Made by a program: the position numbers and the translations under genes. From Pseudomonadota bacterium (GTDB lineage: Bacteria > Myxococcota > Myxococcia > Myxococcales > Anaeromyxobacteraceae): 9,514 nucleotides of DNA. The DNA lies in contig JAEYOU010000274.1 of assembly GCA_023411405.1 (NCBI GenBank), positions 1-9,514 on the forward strand. Reading direction: 5' to 3'. The notes under the pieces are model-generated. The model was not told the DNA's origin. It searched no databases and saw only the letters and a list, made by a program, of their open reading frames with translations. Below, piece by piece: positions 1-8,350 of the stretch (position 1 is the stretch's first letter; every line of letters begins with the position of its first letter).

Positions 1-1071
1 GCCGCGGAGCGCGCCCGCGCCGGAGGCGCCGAGGGTGACGCCGCGCGCGGCGGCGAGCGGGGCGCAGAGGTCGGCGACCTCCGCGGCGACGGCCGGGAGC
101 TCCATCTCCTCCCGCACCGGCTTCCGCACCCGCGCGTACTCGAGGAACTCGCTCACCACCTTCTCGAGCGCGGAGAGCTCGCTCCGGAGCCGCTCCACGT
201 GCAGCGCCTCCGGCCGCCCGGCGAGCTCCTCGGCGAGGACGCCGGCGAAGAGGTCGAGCGCGCCGAGGGGGTTGCGCACCTCGTGGGCGATCCCCGCGAG
301 GAGGAGCTCGCGCTCCTCGTCGCGCGCGTGGAGCGCGCGGCGCATCTCCTCGAGCGTGTCGCGGAGCGTGCCGATCTCGTCGCGGGAGCGGCGCTCGCGC
401 ACGGGGGTGCCGAGATCGCCGCGGCCGATCCGGCGCGCCTCGGCCGTGAGCCGGAGGAGCGGACGCGTGACCGAGAGCGACGCCGCCGCCGCGACCGCCG
501 CGGCCAGCACCGCGCCCCCCAGCGCGATGAGGACGAACAGCCGCCGGAAGCGGCGGTACGACTCGAACGCGGGCGCCGCCCCGTCGGCGCCCACCACCGC
601 GACGACCGCGCCCTCGAAGTCGCGCATCGGCGCGTACCCCGTCTTGAACAGGAGCCCGTCGCGCTCGAAGAGGACCTGGCTCGCCACCGCGTGCCCGCCC
701 GCCGCCTGCGAGATCTCGAACCGATCGCGCTCGAGCGCCGGGATCGGCTCGCCGATCTCGATGCGGCCCGCGGAGTCCGCGAGGGCGGTCCGGTCCGGCC
801 GCACGACGAAGATGCGCGTGTCCGTCGCCTGCGCCAGCGCCTCGAGCCGCCCGCGGAGGTACGCGTAGACGCGGCTCGTCTCGTCGCCCGGCCGGAGCCG
901 CACGAACCGCTCCGCCGGGAGCGACGCCGCCGCCCCGCGCGCCGCAGCCACGAGGCGGGTCTCGAGCTCGGTCTCAAGCGCGTGCCGGATGAGCCGGTCC
1001 GCGAAGAACGCCATCGCCGCGAGGGCGACCAGCGCCGGCAGAGCGGCGACCAGGGCGAAGCGGCGGCGCAC
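1..1071 (-). CDS. Membrane sensor histidine kinase, C-terminally cut by window edge
   Basis: The minus frame is open from a GTG at 1071 to the window edge (357 codons visible). An in-frame TGA at 1075-1077 makes this GTG the first usable start, and it precedes the first membrane segment with Arg residues on the inner side. Visible order: TM1 about residues 5-23, an extracytoplasmic sensor domain about 24-177, TM2 about 178-200, a HAMP-like segment about 200-252, then the dimerisation/phosphoacceptor helix with IAHEVRNPLGAL, where His263 is the expected autophosphorylation site. The N, G1 and G2 boxes of the ATPase domain lie beyond position 1 and cannot be judged. The gene starts 50 bp after the lipoprotein stop on the same strand, so co-transcription is plausible. 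The H-box resembles kinases that pair with NtrC-type regulators, but no partner regulator or ligand can be named from this window. The ribosome binding site is poor. Confidence 0.9.
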   Translation of the reverse strand, partial: MRRRFALVAALPALVALAAMAFFADRLIRHALETELETRLVAAARGAAASLPAERFVRLRPGDETSRVYAYLRGRLEALAQATDTRIFVVRPDRTALADSAGRIEIGEPIPALERDRFEISQAAGGHAVASQVLFERDGLLFKTGYAPMRDFEGAVVAVVGADGAAPAFESYRRFRRLFVLIALGGAVLAAAVAAAASLSVTRPLLRLTAEARRIGRGDLGTPVRERRSRDEIGTLRDTLEEMRRALHARDEERELLLAGIAHEVRNPLGALDLFAGVLAEELAGRPEALHVERLRSELSALEKVVSEFLEYARVRKPVREEMELPAVAAEVADLCAPLAAARGVTLGASGAGALRG

Positions 1072-1121
1072 GCCTCATGCTACGCGCTGGTGGGTCGCGG
1101 TGGCGAGCGTTTGCCCGCCGG

Positions 1122-1952
1122 TCACCGGACCTCGACGTTCGTGCGCGGCAGCGAGTACGTGACCCTGGCGGTGCGCACGACGAGGCGGTCGGCCGGGCCG
1201 GGCAGCTCCTTCCCGAGGAGGTCGAGCACGATCCGGGGCGTGACATACTCGGACTTGAACGTCACGTCCCGCAGCGGCTCGGCCTTGCCGTGCAGGTCGT
1301 CCAGGTAGGCCGCTGCGAGCGCCGCGTACCCGGCCCGGAGCTCCTGCTCGAGCTGCTGGAGCTGCTCGGGCGCGAGCCCCTGCGCGACCTGCTCCTTCGG
1401 GGCAGCGAAGGCCGTCTGGAACACGTAAGTCCGTCCCCAGCTCGTCCCGACGGGCGTGAAGTCGACCCACAGCGTGCAACCGAACCGGAGCAGCTCGCCC
1501 TTGGTCTTCACGACGAGCACCTCGGGGATGAGCCGGACCGCGGGCGCGCCGCCCGCAGCGGGCGCGAGGTCCGGCGTGGCCTGGACGACATCTTGGAACA
1601 GCGCGATCGGCTGGACCGGGAGCTTTCCGTGGAGCAGGGCCACGTCGGCGGTCGTGGCGTTCTTGATGGCCTTGATGTTCGCGGCCACGCCGAGCGGGCC
1701 GAAGAGGACGCCGACGGCCGCGCCACCGCCCCCGAAGTTGTTGTTGTACACGACCAGCTTCGCGTCATCGAGCGGCTGGAGCATGTGGTTGAACCGCTTC
1801 TCGTCGGGGACCGGCGGGGGGAGGACGGCATAGGCCGGCGCGGTGTCGAGCTTCGGGACGGGCCTCGAAACCTGGGGAGCGACGCAGCCCGAGGCGAGGA
1901 GCACGAGGAGGAGCGCGGGGGCGCTCAGGCGATGGGAGGTGGAACGAGTCAT
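1122..1952 (-). CDS. Putative lipoprotein of unknown function
   Basis: The gene encodes 276 residues from an ATG at 1952. I chose this start because it places a classic type II signal peptide at the N-terminus: MTRSTSHR, a hydrophobic Leu/Ala core, then LLASGC with the lipidated Cys at residue 23. An in-frame upstream extension exists to 2111 but is Arg-rich and would bury the signal peptide. The mature protein has a Pro-rich linker (about 27-50), a Gly-rich apolar stretch at about 70-92 beginning YNNNFGGGG, and a C-terminal half of alternating beta-like segments with one Gln/Leu/Glu-rich helix. I do not recognise the family. It sits between the hydrolase (168 bp upstream) and the histidine kinase (50 bp downstream), all on the minus strand. 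A role in the envelope, perhaps linked to the kinase, is inference from position only. No clear Shine-Dalgarno is seen before the ATG. Confidence 0.85.
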   Translation of the reverse strand: MTRSTSHRLSAPALLLVLLASGCVAPQVSRPVPKLDTAPAYAVLPPPVPDEKRFNHMLQPLDDAKLVVYNNNFGGGGAAVGVLFGPLGVAANIKAIKNATTADVALLHGKLPVQPIALFQDVVQATPDLAPAAGGAPAVRLIPEVLVVKTKGELLRFGCTLWVDFTPVGTSWGRTYVFQTAFAAPKEQVAQGLAPEQLQQLEQELRAGYAALAAAYLDDLHGKAEPLRDVTFKSEYVTPRIVLDLLGKELPGPADRLVVRTARVTYSLPRTNVEVR

Positions 1953-2120
1953 GGTCGGCCGGAGCGAGGTGCCGGGGGAGTGAGGGAGCGGCGCCCGCCG
2001 TACCGAGAGGCTTTCACGAAGCGCGTACCGGGACAAGGAACGGATGGCCCTGATGCACCCTCGCTCACCCTCACGCACCAGGCACGTATGCGCGCCAGCC
2101 CGGACGCGCACGTCGCCGGT

Positions 2121-3206
2121 TCACCGCCGTACCTGGACTCCCCCGGGCGCGGGCTCGGGCTCGGGCTCGATCACCGACAGGAGGAAGTCCCGCACCGCCG
2201 GATAGACCACCTCCGGCGCGCGCCGGCCGAGGAGCAGGTCGGTGTGCCCGTAGTCGCGCTCGAAGACGACGTACCGCTTCGGCCCGCCCCAGCGCCGGTA
2301 CGCCGCCTGGACCACCGCCGGCGGCGCCATGCCGTCGCGCTCCGCGGCCGCGAACAGCGCCGGCTGGCGGCAGGTCTCGAGGAGCGCGCGATAGTCGACC
2401 TTCCCGTCCATCGACCGGAACGAGTCCTCGCGCACGAACGCCTCGAACTGCGCGAGGACGCCCGGGTTCATGTTCTCGATCGCGTTGGCCATGAGCCGCC
2501 GGTACACGCGCGGCTCGACGTTCCGCAGGTTGATCGCGAGCTCCGCCGGGCGCGGGTGCCAGTACCCCGTGAACGGCGCGACCATCCGGGCGATGGGGCG
2601 CGTGAACGCCCCGCGGAGCGGGTACTTCCAGCGGACGAGCTGCTTCACCCGCTCCTGCACGTCGAAGTGGGCCGGCGCGGCGAGCGCGACCACCGCCGCG
2701 ACGCGCGCCGGGTGGAGGCCCGCAGCCGCGAGGCCGAGCAGCCCGCCCTGGCTGTGGCCCACGTAGAGCACCTGCGCCGCCCCCGTCGCCGCCCGGACGG
2801 CGTCGAACGCCGCCGGCAGATCCTCGGCGAGGTACGTGTCGAGGTTCCACCGCCGGGGCGCCCCGCGCGCGCGCCGGCGCGAATCGCCATGCCCGCGCAG
2901 GTCGAGCGAGAAGCAGTCGAAGCCCGCCGCCGCGAGGTGCGCCGCGAGCGCGTAGGGCGGCACCCCGAACTCGAACGCCTGCCGGTTCATGGCGATGCCG
3001 TGGACGAGGAGCACGGGCAGCCGCCGCGCGGGGCCCGCCGGCCGGCACCGGCCGATGGCGAGCTCCCAGCCGTCGCGCGTGCGCGCGCGGAGGAGCTCGT
3101 CCTCGCGGGGCGGTGCGTGGAGCCGCCAGGACCAGAACGCGTAGTGGAGACCGGAGAGGATCGACACCGCGGCGCCGGCGGCCAGGAGGAGCGTGAGGGC
3201 GGACAC
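2121..3206 (-). CDS. Membrane-anchored alpha/beta-hydrolase
   Basis: This 361-residue protein starts at a GTG at 3206; the frame stays open only to a TGA at 3231-3233, and no in-frame ATG offers a better start. An apolar N-terminal segment (about 2-24) looks like an uncleaved membrane anchor. The alpha/beta-hydrolase core follows: LLVHG at 66-70 (oxyanion-hole HG), DLRGHGDS at 102-109, the nucleophile elbow GHSQGG with Ser152, the likely catalytic acid Asp291 in ERDGMAPP, and catalytic His321 in YGHTD. A complete triad argues for an active esterase, lipase or related enzyme, but the substrate cannot be read from sequence. The C-terminus ends in an EPEPEP tail encoded by three tandem GGGCTC hexamers (2151-2168 on the plus strand), a possible slippage site. 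The gene is divergent from glnB and precedes the lipoprotein and kinase genes on the same strand. Confidence 0.93.
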   Translation of the reverse strand: MSALTLLLAAGAAVSILSGLHYAFWSWRLHAPPREDELLRARTRDGWELAIGRCRPAGPARRLPVLLVHGIAMNRQAFEFGVPPYALAAHLAAAGFDCFSLDLRGHGDSRRRARGAPRRWNLDTYLAEDLPAAFDAVRAATGAAQVLYVGHSQGGLLGLAAAGLHPARVAAVVALAAPAHFDVQERVKQLVRWKYPLRGAFTRPIARMVAPFTGYWHPRPAELAINLRNVEPRVYRRLMANAIENMNPGVLAQFEAFVREDSFRSMDGKVDYRALLETCRQPALFAAAERDGMAPPAVVQAAYRRWGGPKRYVVFERDYGHTDLLLGRRAPEVVYPAVRDFLLSVIEPEPEPAPGGVQVRR

Positions 3207-3213
3207 GATTCGG

Positions 3214-3255
3214 TTCTCAGTTCTCAGTTCTCAGTTCACGGTCTTCAGTTCTCGG
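3214..3255 (-). repeat. Degenerate heptamer tandem array 1 (minus orientation)
   Basis: Six contiguous 7-bp units read on the plus strand as TTCTCAG three times, then TTCACGG, TCTTCAG and TTCTCGG. On the minus strand the unit is close to GAACYGW. The array starts 7 bp upstream of the hydrolase GTG, so it lies in that gene's 5' leader. It belongs with array 2 (3272-3306), which carries the same unit in the opposite orientation. Confidence 0.85.
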
Positions 3256-3271
3256 GGCCGCTCTTGAACGC

Positions 3272-3306
3272 GAACCGTGAGCCGTGAACTGTAAACCGTG
3301 AACCGT
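3272..3306 (+). repeat. Degenerate heptamer tandem array 2 (plus orientation)
   Basis: Five contiguous 7-bp units: GAACCGT, GAGCCGT, GAACTGT, AAACCGT and GAACCGT, with a partial unit just before at 3266. This is the array 1 unit in inverted orientation, 16 bp away. CAGTTCACGG at 3232-3241 and CCGTGAACTG at 3282-3291 are exact 10-bp inverted partners, so the two arrays could form a large hairpin. Array 2 ends 1 bp before the sigma-54 promoter of glnB. Confidence 0.85.
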
Positions 3307-3307
3307 C

Positions 3308-3323
3308 TGGCCCGGCCGTTGCA
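3308..3323 (+). promoter_or_regulatory. Sigma-54 promoter upstream of glnB
   Basis: TGGCCCGGCCGTTGCA matches the sigma-54 consensus TGGCACGRNNNTTGCW at all but one defined position (C for A at the fifth). The invariant GG (3309-3310) and GC (3321-3322) are exactly 10 bp apart. The start of transcription is expected near 3334, giving a leader of about 197 nt before glnB. This fits the established sigma-54/NtrC control of PII genes. No clear NtrC enhancer was found upstream, where the heptamer arrays and the hydrolase 5' end lie. Confidence 0.85.
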
Positions 3324-3423
3324 CCAACCCTGCGGCGAGGAGCGACAGCGAAGCCGCGAAGCGCGGAGGCAGGCGAGGCGCGGCGAAAAGAGCCTGGGAG
3401 CGTCGTCGAGGACTGATTGAAAC

Positions 3424-3534
3424 ATGGGCAGCACGAGCACAAGATTCGAGCAGCAGATCGCGGAGCCGTCCGCTCGGCCTCTCGACTGCCCCGAGAGGGC
3501 TGAACCATCCACTCATCGCAGGGGTGCAACGTGA
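3424..3534 (+). CDS. Possible 36-residue leader ORF overlapping the glnB start
   Basis: An ATG at 3424 opens 36 codons ending in a TGA at 3532-3534, which overlaps the GTG start codon of glnB (GTGA arrangement). A GAGGA at 3408-3412 lies 11 nt before the ATG. The peptide is hydrophilic, with no recognisable domain or membrane segment. The stop/start overlap is typical of translational coupling, and the ORF lies wholly inside the predicted sigma-54 transcript. In DNA this GC-rich a 36-codon ORF can arise by chance, so this is only a candidate. Confidence 0.25.
   Translation: MGSTSTRFEQQIAEPSARPLDCPERAEPSTHRRGAT
3478..3498 (+). other. Hairpin in the glnB leader
   Basis: CCTCTCG (3478-3484) and CGAGAGG (3492-3498) form a perfect 7-bp stem around a 7-nt loop, 21 nt upstream of the AGGGG ribosome binding site of glnB. 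No T-tract follows, so it is not an obvious terminator. It could affect translation initiation or mRNA stability; no function is shown. Confidence 0.4.
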
Positions 3535-3869
3535 AGAAGGTCGAGGCGATCATCAAGCCGTTCAAGCTGGACGAGGTGAAGCAGGCGCTCACCGAGGTGG
3601 GGGTGGCGGGGCTCACGGCGACCGAGGTGAAGGGGTTCGGACGGCAGAAGGGACACACCGAGCTCTACCGCGGGGCCGAGTACGTCGTGGACTTCCTCCC
3701 CAAGGTGAAGATCGAGGTCGTCGTCGCCGACGCCATGGTGGGCCGCGTGGTCGAGGTGATCGAGCGCGCGGCCAAGACCGGCCGGATCGGCGACGGCAAG
3801 ATCTTCGTCGTCCCGGTGGACGAGGTGATCCGCATCCGCACCGGCGAGCGCGGCGAGGAAGCGCTCTAG
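3531..3869 (+). CDS. glnB: Nitrogen regulatory protein PII
   Basis: This 112-residue protein is the standard PII length. It starts with a GTG at 3531, placed by AGGGG at 3520-3524 six nt upstream, and opens with the typical MKKVEAIIKPFKLDEV. The T-loop GRQKGHTELYRGAEY is intact, with the uridylylation residue Tyr51 in place. The B-loop nucleotide-binding stretch TGRIGDGKIF is at 83-92 and the C-terminal RIRTGERGEEAL is present. By family knowledge, trimeric PII binds ATP/ADP and 2-oxoglutarate, is modified by GlnD, and controls NtrB and GlnE. It is followed after 15 bp by ntrB, so the two form an operon, transcribed from the sigma-54 promoter at 3308. Sequence alone does not fully separate GlnB from GlnK; there is no amtB neighbour, and linkage to ntrB and glnA favours GlnB. 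Confidence 0.96.
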   Translation: MKKVEAIIKPFKLDEVKQALTEVGVAGLTATEVKGFGRQKGHTELYRGAEYVVDFLPKVKIEVVVADAMVGRVVEVIERAAKTGRIGDGKIFVVPVDEVIRIRTGERGEEAL

Positions 3870-3884
3870 GGAAGCGAGCCACGC

Positions 3885-4940
3885 GTGTCCCGGTCCGGCA
3901 AGGCAGCCCCGCTGCCGGCGGCCATCGCGCGCGCGACGGTGGATTCGCTCGCCGACGCGGTGCTGGTCGTCGGGGCCGACGGGGGGGTGGTGCACCTCAA
4001 CCCCGCGGCCGAGGAGCTCTTCGAACGCTCGCGCGAGCGGGCCGTCGAGCTGCCCGTCCGCGCGCTCCCCGGCGGCACTCCGCTCGCCGCCGTGGCCGAT
4101 CGCGCCCGCGCCACCCAGGAGAGCCAGTCGATCGATCTCCCGGGCCCGGGCGACGGCGCGGCGCTCGCGGTCGAGGCGACGCCGCTCCTCGACGGCGCGG
4201 CCTGCATCGGCGCGGTGCTGGTGGTCCGCCGGCCGCGCTCCACCGAGCAGGCGCTCGACTTCGAGGCCCTCGCCGCCGGCCTGGCCCACGAGATCAAGAA
4301 CCCGCTCGCCGGCCTCCAGGGCTCGGCCGAGCTCCTCGCGCGCGAGGCGGAGGGTCCGGCGCGCGAGTACGCCCAGGTCATCGCCCGCGAGGCGAAGCGC
4401 GTGGATGGGCTCGTCCGCGAGCTCCTCGACCTCGCGCGCCCCGCGGCGCTCCAGACCGCGCCCGTGGACATCCACGAGGTGGTGGGCGACGTGGTGGTGC
4501 TCGCGCGCGGGCTGCCCGGCGCAGAGAGGATCGCGTTCGTCGAGCGGTACGACCCCTCGCTGCCGCCCGTGCAGGGCGACGCCGAGAAGCTCACGCAGGT
4601 GATCCTGAACCTCGTCCGGAACGCGATCGAGGCCGCGGTGGAGCGGGACAGGCCGAGCATCCAGTTCGAGACCGGGGTCGCCGGCGTCCGGGTGCGCTCG
4701 GCCAGCGGCCGCACCCGCCCGCTCGCGCGCGTGGCCGTCCTCGACGACGGCCCGGGCATCCCCGAGACCATGATCCACCGGCTGTTCACGCCCTTCGCGA
4801 CCTCGAAGCCGCACGGGACCGGCCTCGGCCTCGCCATCTCGCGCCGGATCGTGGAGGCGCACGGAGGGCGCATCGAGGTGAAGAACCGACCGCGGGGCGG
4901 GGTCGAGGCTGCGATCTACATCCCGCTCGAAGTCCCGTGA
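3885..4940 (+). CDS. ntrB: Nitrogen sensor histidine kinase NtrB (NRII)
   Basis: This 351-residue soluble kinase has no membrane segment, as expected for NtrB. The GTG start at 3885 lies 15 bp after the glnB stop, and the AGGGAAG overlapping that stop is the only plausible ribosome binding site. Domains in order: PAS-like sensor about 17-115 (DSLADAVLVVGADGGVVHLN), the phosphoacceptor H-box GLAHEIKNPLAGL with His135, the N-box QVILNLVRNAIEA (Asn242, Asn246), G1 DDGPGIP (287-293), the F-box LFTPFATSK, and G2 GTGLGLAIS (311-319). All catalytic elements are present. By pathway knowledge it phosphorylates NtrC under nitrogen limitation and acts as a phosphatase when bound to unmodified PII. Its position between glnB and ntrC supports the assignment over other PAS kinases. 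Confidence 0.95.
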   Translation: MSRSGKAAPLPAAIARATVDSLADAVLVVGADGGVVHLNPAAEELFERSRERAVELPVRALPGGTPLAAVADRARATQESQSIDLPGPGDGAALAVEATPLLDGAACIGAVLVVRRPRSTEQALDFEALAAGLAHEIKNPLAGLQGSAELLAREAEGPAREYAQVIAREAKRVDGLVRELLDLARPAALQTAPVDIHEVVGDVVVLARGLPGAERIAFVERYDPSLPPVQGDAEKLTQVILNLVRNAIEAAVERDRPSIQFETGVAGVRVRSASGRTRPLARVAVLDDGPGIPETMIHRLFTPFATSKPHGTGLGLAISRRIVEAHGGRIEVKNRPRGGVEAAIYIPLEVP

Positions 4941-4951
4941 GGGCTGCCCGG

Positions 4952-4968
4952 TGCGCGCCTGGCGCGCA
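4952..4968 (+). other. Short GC hairpin after ntrB
   Basis: TGCGCGC (4952-4958) and GCGCGCA (4962-4968) can form a 7-bp stem with a 3-nt loop, 11 nt after the ntrB stop. There is no T-run, so rho-independent termination is doubtful, but it could attenuate read-through into ntrC, which has its own promoter. The 9-bp direct repeat GGCTGCCCG flanks it at 4942-4950 and 4972-4980. Confidence 0.35.
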
Positions 4969-4994
4969 GTAGGCTGCCCGTGAACCCGGCGTCC

Positions 4995-5010
4995 TGGCAA
5001 AGCTCTTGCT
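4995..5010 (+). promoter_or_regulatory. Sigma-54 promoter in front of ntrC
   Basis: TGGCAAAGCTCTTGCT has the invariant GG (4996-4997) and GC (5008-5009) exactly 10 bp apart, a perfect TTGCT -12 element and TGGCA at -24. It lies in the unusually wide 114-bp gap between ntrB and ntrC. The start of transcription is expected near 5021, giving a 34-nt leader. It would let ntrC be transcribed independently of glnB-ntrB and under control of its own product. Confidence 0.8.
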
Positions 5011-5015
5011 TATGG

Positions 5016-5032
5016 TGCCCGCGATCCGGGCA
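5016..5032 (+). promoter_or_regulatory. Candidate 6-5-6 palindromic operator at the ntrC start site
   Basis: TGCCCG (5016-5021), a 5-bp spacer and CGGGCA (5027-5032) form a 17-bp palindrome. This has the same geometry as the enteric NtrC site (TGCAC-like arms, 5-bp spacer) but different inner arm bases. It covers about -5 to +12 of the predicted ntrC start site, where a bound protein would block rather than activate. The arm motif also occurs by chance inside coding sequence here, so this is tentative. Confidence 0.25.
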
Positions 5033-5042
5033 GCAAGCCCGC

Positions 5043-5047
5043 AGGAG
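5043..5047 (+). promoter_or_regulatory. Ribosome binding site fixing the ntrC start
   Basis: AGGAG lies 7 nt before the GTG at 5055. An in-frame GTG at 4980 would add 25 residues rich in Arg, Gln and Cys that no NtrC has, and would place the sigma-54 promoter inside the coding region. The 5055 start makes the receiver domain begin normally (VRKVLIVDDE). Confidence 0.85.
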
Positions 5048-5054
5048 ATCACGC

Positions 5055-6512
<1,458 letters not shown>

Positions 6513-6554
6513 GCGTGCCTCGGCTGCAGGCAGTCCATGCCTCGTTTCCGGGCA

Positions 6555-6583
6555 GCGCCCCTGCGGCAGCCCGCCCGGGGCGC
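6555..6583 (+). other. GC-rich hairpin between ntrC and glnA
   Basis: GCGCCCC (6555-6561) and GGGGCGC (6577-6583) pair as a 7-bp stem. The loop holds a nested 4-bp stem, GCGG (6563-6566) with CCGC (6571-6574). It lies 42 bp after the ntrC stop and 45 bp before the glnA promoter. It lacks a T-tract; it may still weaken read-through from ntrC into glnA. Confidence 0.4.
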
Positions 6584-6628
6584 CCCCATGCGCCGTCCTT
6601 CCCGCCGCTTTCCGTCCGCTCGCACCCG

Positions 6629-6644
6629 TGGCACGCACCGTGCT
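6629..6644 (+). promoter_or_regulatory. Sigma-54 promoter of glnA
   Basis: TGGCACGCACCGTGCT has a perfect -24 element TGGCACG and a -12 element GTGCT (one mismatch to TTGCW). The invariant GG (6630-6631) and GC (6642-6643) are exactly 10 bp apart. Transcription should start near 6655, giving a 42-nt leader to the ATG at 6697. NtrC/sigma-54 control of glnA is the established arrangement in enteric bacteria. An in-frame GTG at 6628 would put the promoter inside the coding region and is rejected as start. Confidence 0.85.
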
Positions 6645-6696
6645 ATCTCGTGCGCCCGCTCGTAACCCGCACCCGCAACCTCGGAGATTGATCGCG

Positions 6697-8121
<1,425 letters not shown>

Positions 8122-8144
8122 TGCTCGCTTCGCTCGCACCAAGT

Positions 8145-8161
8145 GTCGAAGTCACTTCGAC
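8145..8161 (+). other. Short hairpin just after glnA
   Basis: GTCGAAG (8145-8151) and CTTCGAC (8155-8161) form a 7-bp stem with a TCA loop, 23 nt after the glnA stop. It is the first of three consecutive hairpins before the MFS gene. No T-tract follows. Confidence 0.45.
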
Positions 8162-8174
8162 GGTGATCGAGACG

Positions 8175-8196
8175 GGGGGGGCCATGCGGCCCCCCC
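8175..8196 (+). other. G-tract/C-tract hairpin after glnA
   Basis: GGGGGGGCC (8175-8183) and GGCCCCCCC (8188-8196) form a 9-bp all-GC stem with an ATGC loop, 21 nt before the terminator stem. The uninterrupted eight-G run could be a slippage site or protect the glnA 3' end; it is not followed by T residues. Confidence 0.5.
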
Positions 8197-8216
8197 GAGC
8201 CCCCCGGAGACGCACC

Positions 8217-8252
8217 GACGGCCGCCCGCGAGGGCGGCCGTTCTCGTTTGTG
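8217..8252 (+). terminator. Intrinsic terminator of glnA
   Basis: ACGGCCGCCC (8218-8227) and GGGCGGCCGT (8232-8241) pair perfectly over 10 bp around a GCGA tetraloop of GNRA type, followed by the T-rich stretch TCTCGTTTGTGT. It lies about 96 nt after the glnA stop and separates glnA from the downstream transporter. Confidence 0.8.
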
Positions 8253-8264
8253 TCGCCCTCCTAT

Positions 8265-8297
8265 CCGCTCACCCTGAGCCTGTCGGAGGGTGAGCGG
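8265..8297. repeat. REP-like dispersed palindrome
   Basis: CCGCTCACCC (8265-8274) and GGGTGAGCGG (8288-8297) are perfect 10-bp arms around the 13-nt core TGAGCCTGTCGGA. It closely resembles the intergenic repeat with core CTGAGCCTGTCGAAGGG that I know to be scattered through many proteobacterial genomes, and whose spurious translation (PLTLSLSEGER here) is often seen in databases. The copy lies between the glnA terminator and the MFS gene. Confidence 0.7.
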
Positions 8298-8350
8298 CCG
8301 AGCGCAGCGCCGCGTTGCTGCGCACCGCGTCATGGGCTACACCTCCCCGC

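Noticed and set aside
199..1308. 369-codon plus-strand ORF opposite the histidine kinase
   Set aside because: It is an Arg/Glu-rich shadow; the minus strand encodes a kinase with TM, HAMP and H-box elements in order.
1077..3287. 736-codon plus-strand ORF opposite the lipoprotein and hydrolase genes
   Set aside because: It spans two genes with clear signal peptide and catalytic motifs on the other strand. Its product is Arg/Glu-rich low-complexity sequence with no domain, typical of antisense frames in GC-rich DNA.
3217..3658. Minus-strand ORFs of 93 to 137 codons across the hydrolase-glnB intergenic region
   Set aside because: Their C-termini are translations of the heptamer arrays and they overlap the glnB promoter and 5' end; there is no domain or good ribosome binding site.
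4942..4980. GGCTGCCCG direct repeats as firm NtrC enhancers
   Set aside because: The shared GCTGCCCG core also occurs several times inside coding regions here (for example near 1198, 3015 and 4049), so the repeats alone are not evidence of a binding site.
3513..5000. 495-codon minus-strand ORF opposite glnB and ntrB
   Set aside because: It has antisense composition and no recognisable motif, while the plus strand has complete PII and NtrB signatures.
8332..8334. ATG as the MFS transporter start
   Set aside because: It is out of frame with the transporter; the in-frame options are TTG at 8315 or 8351.
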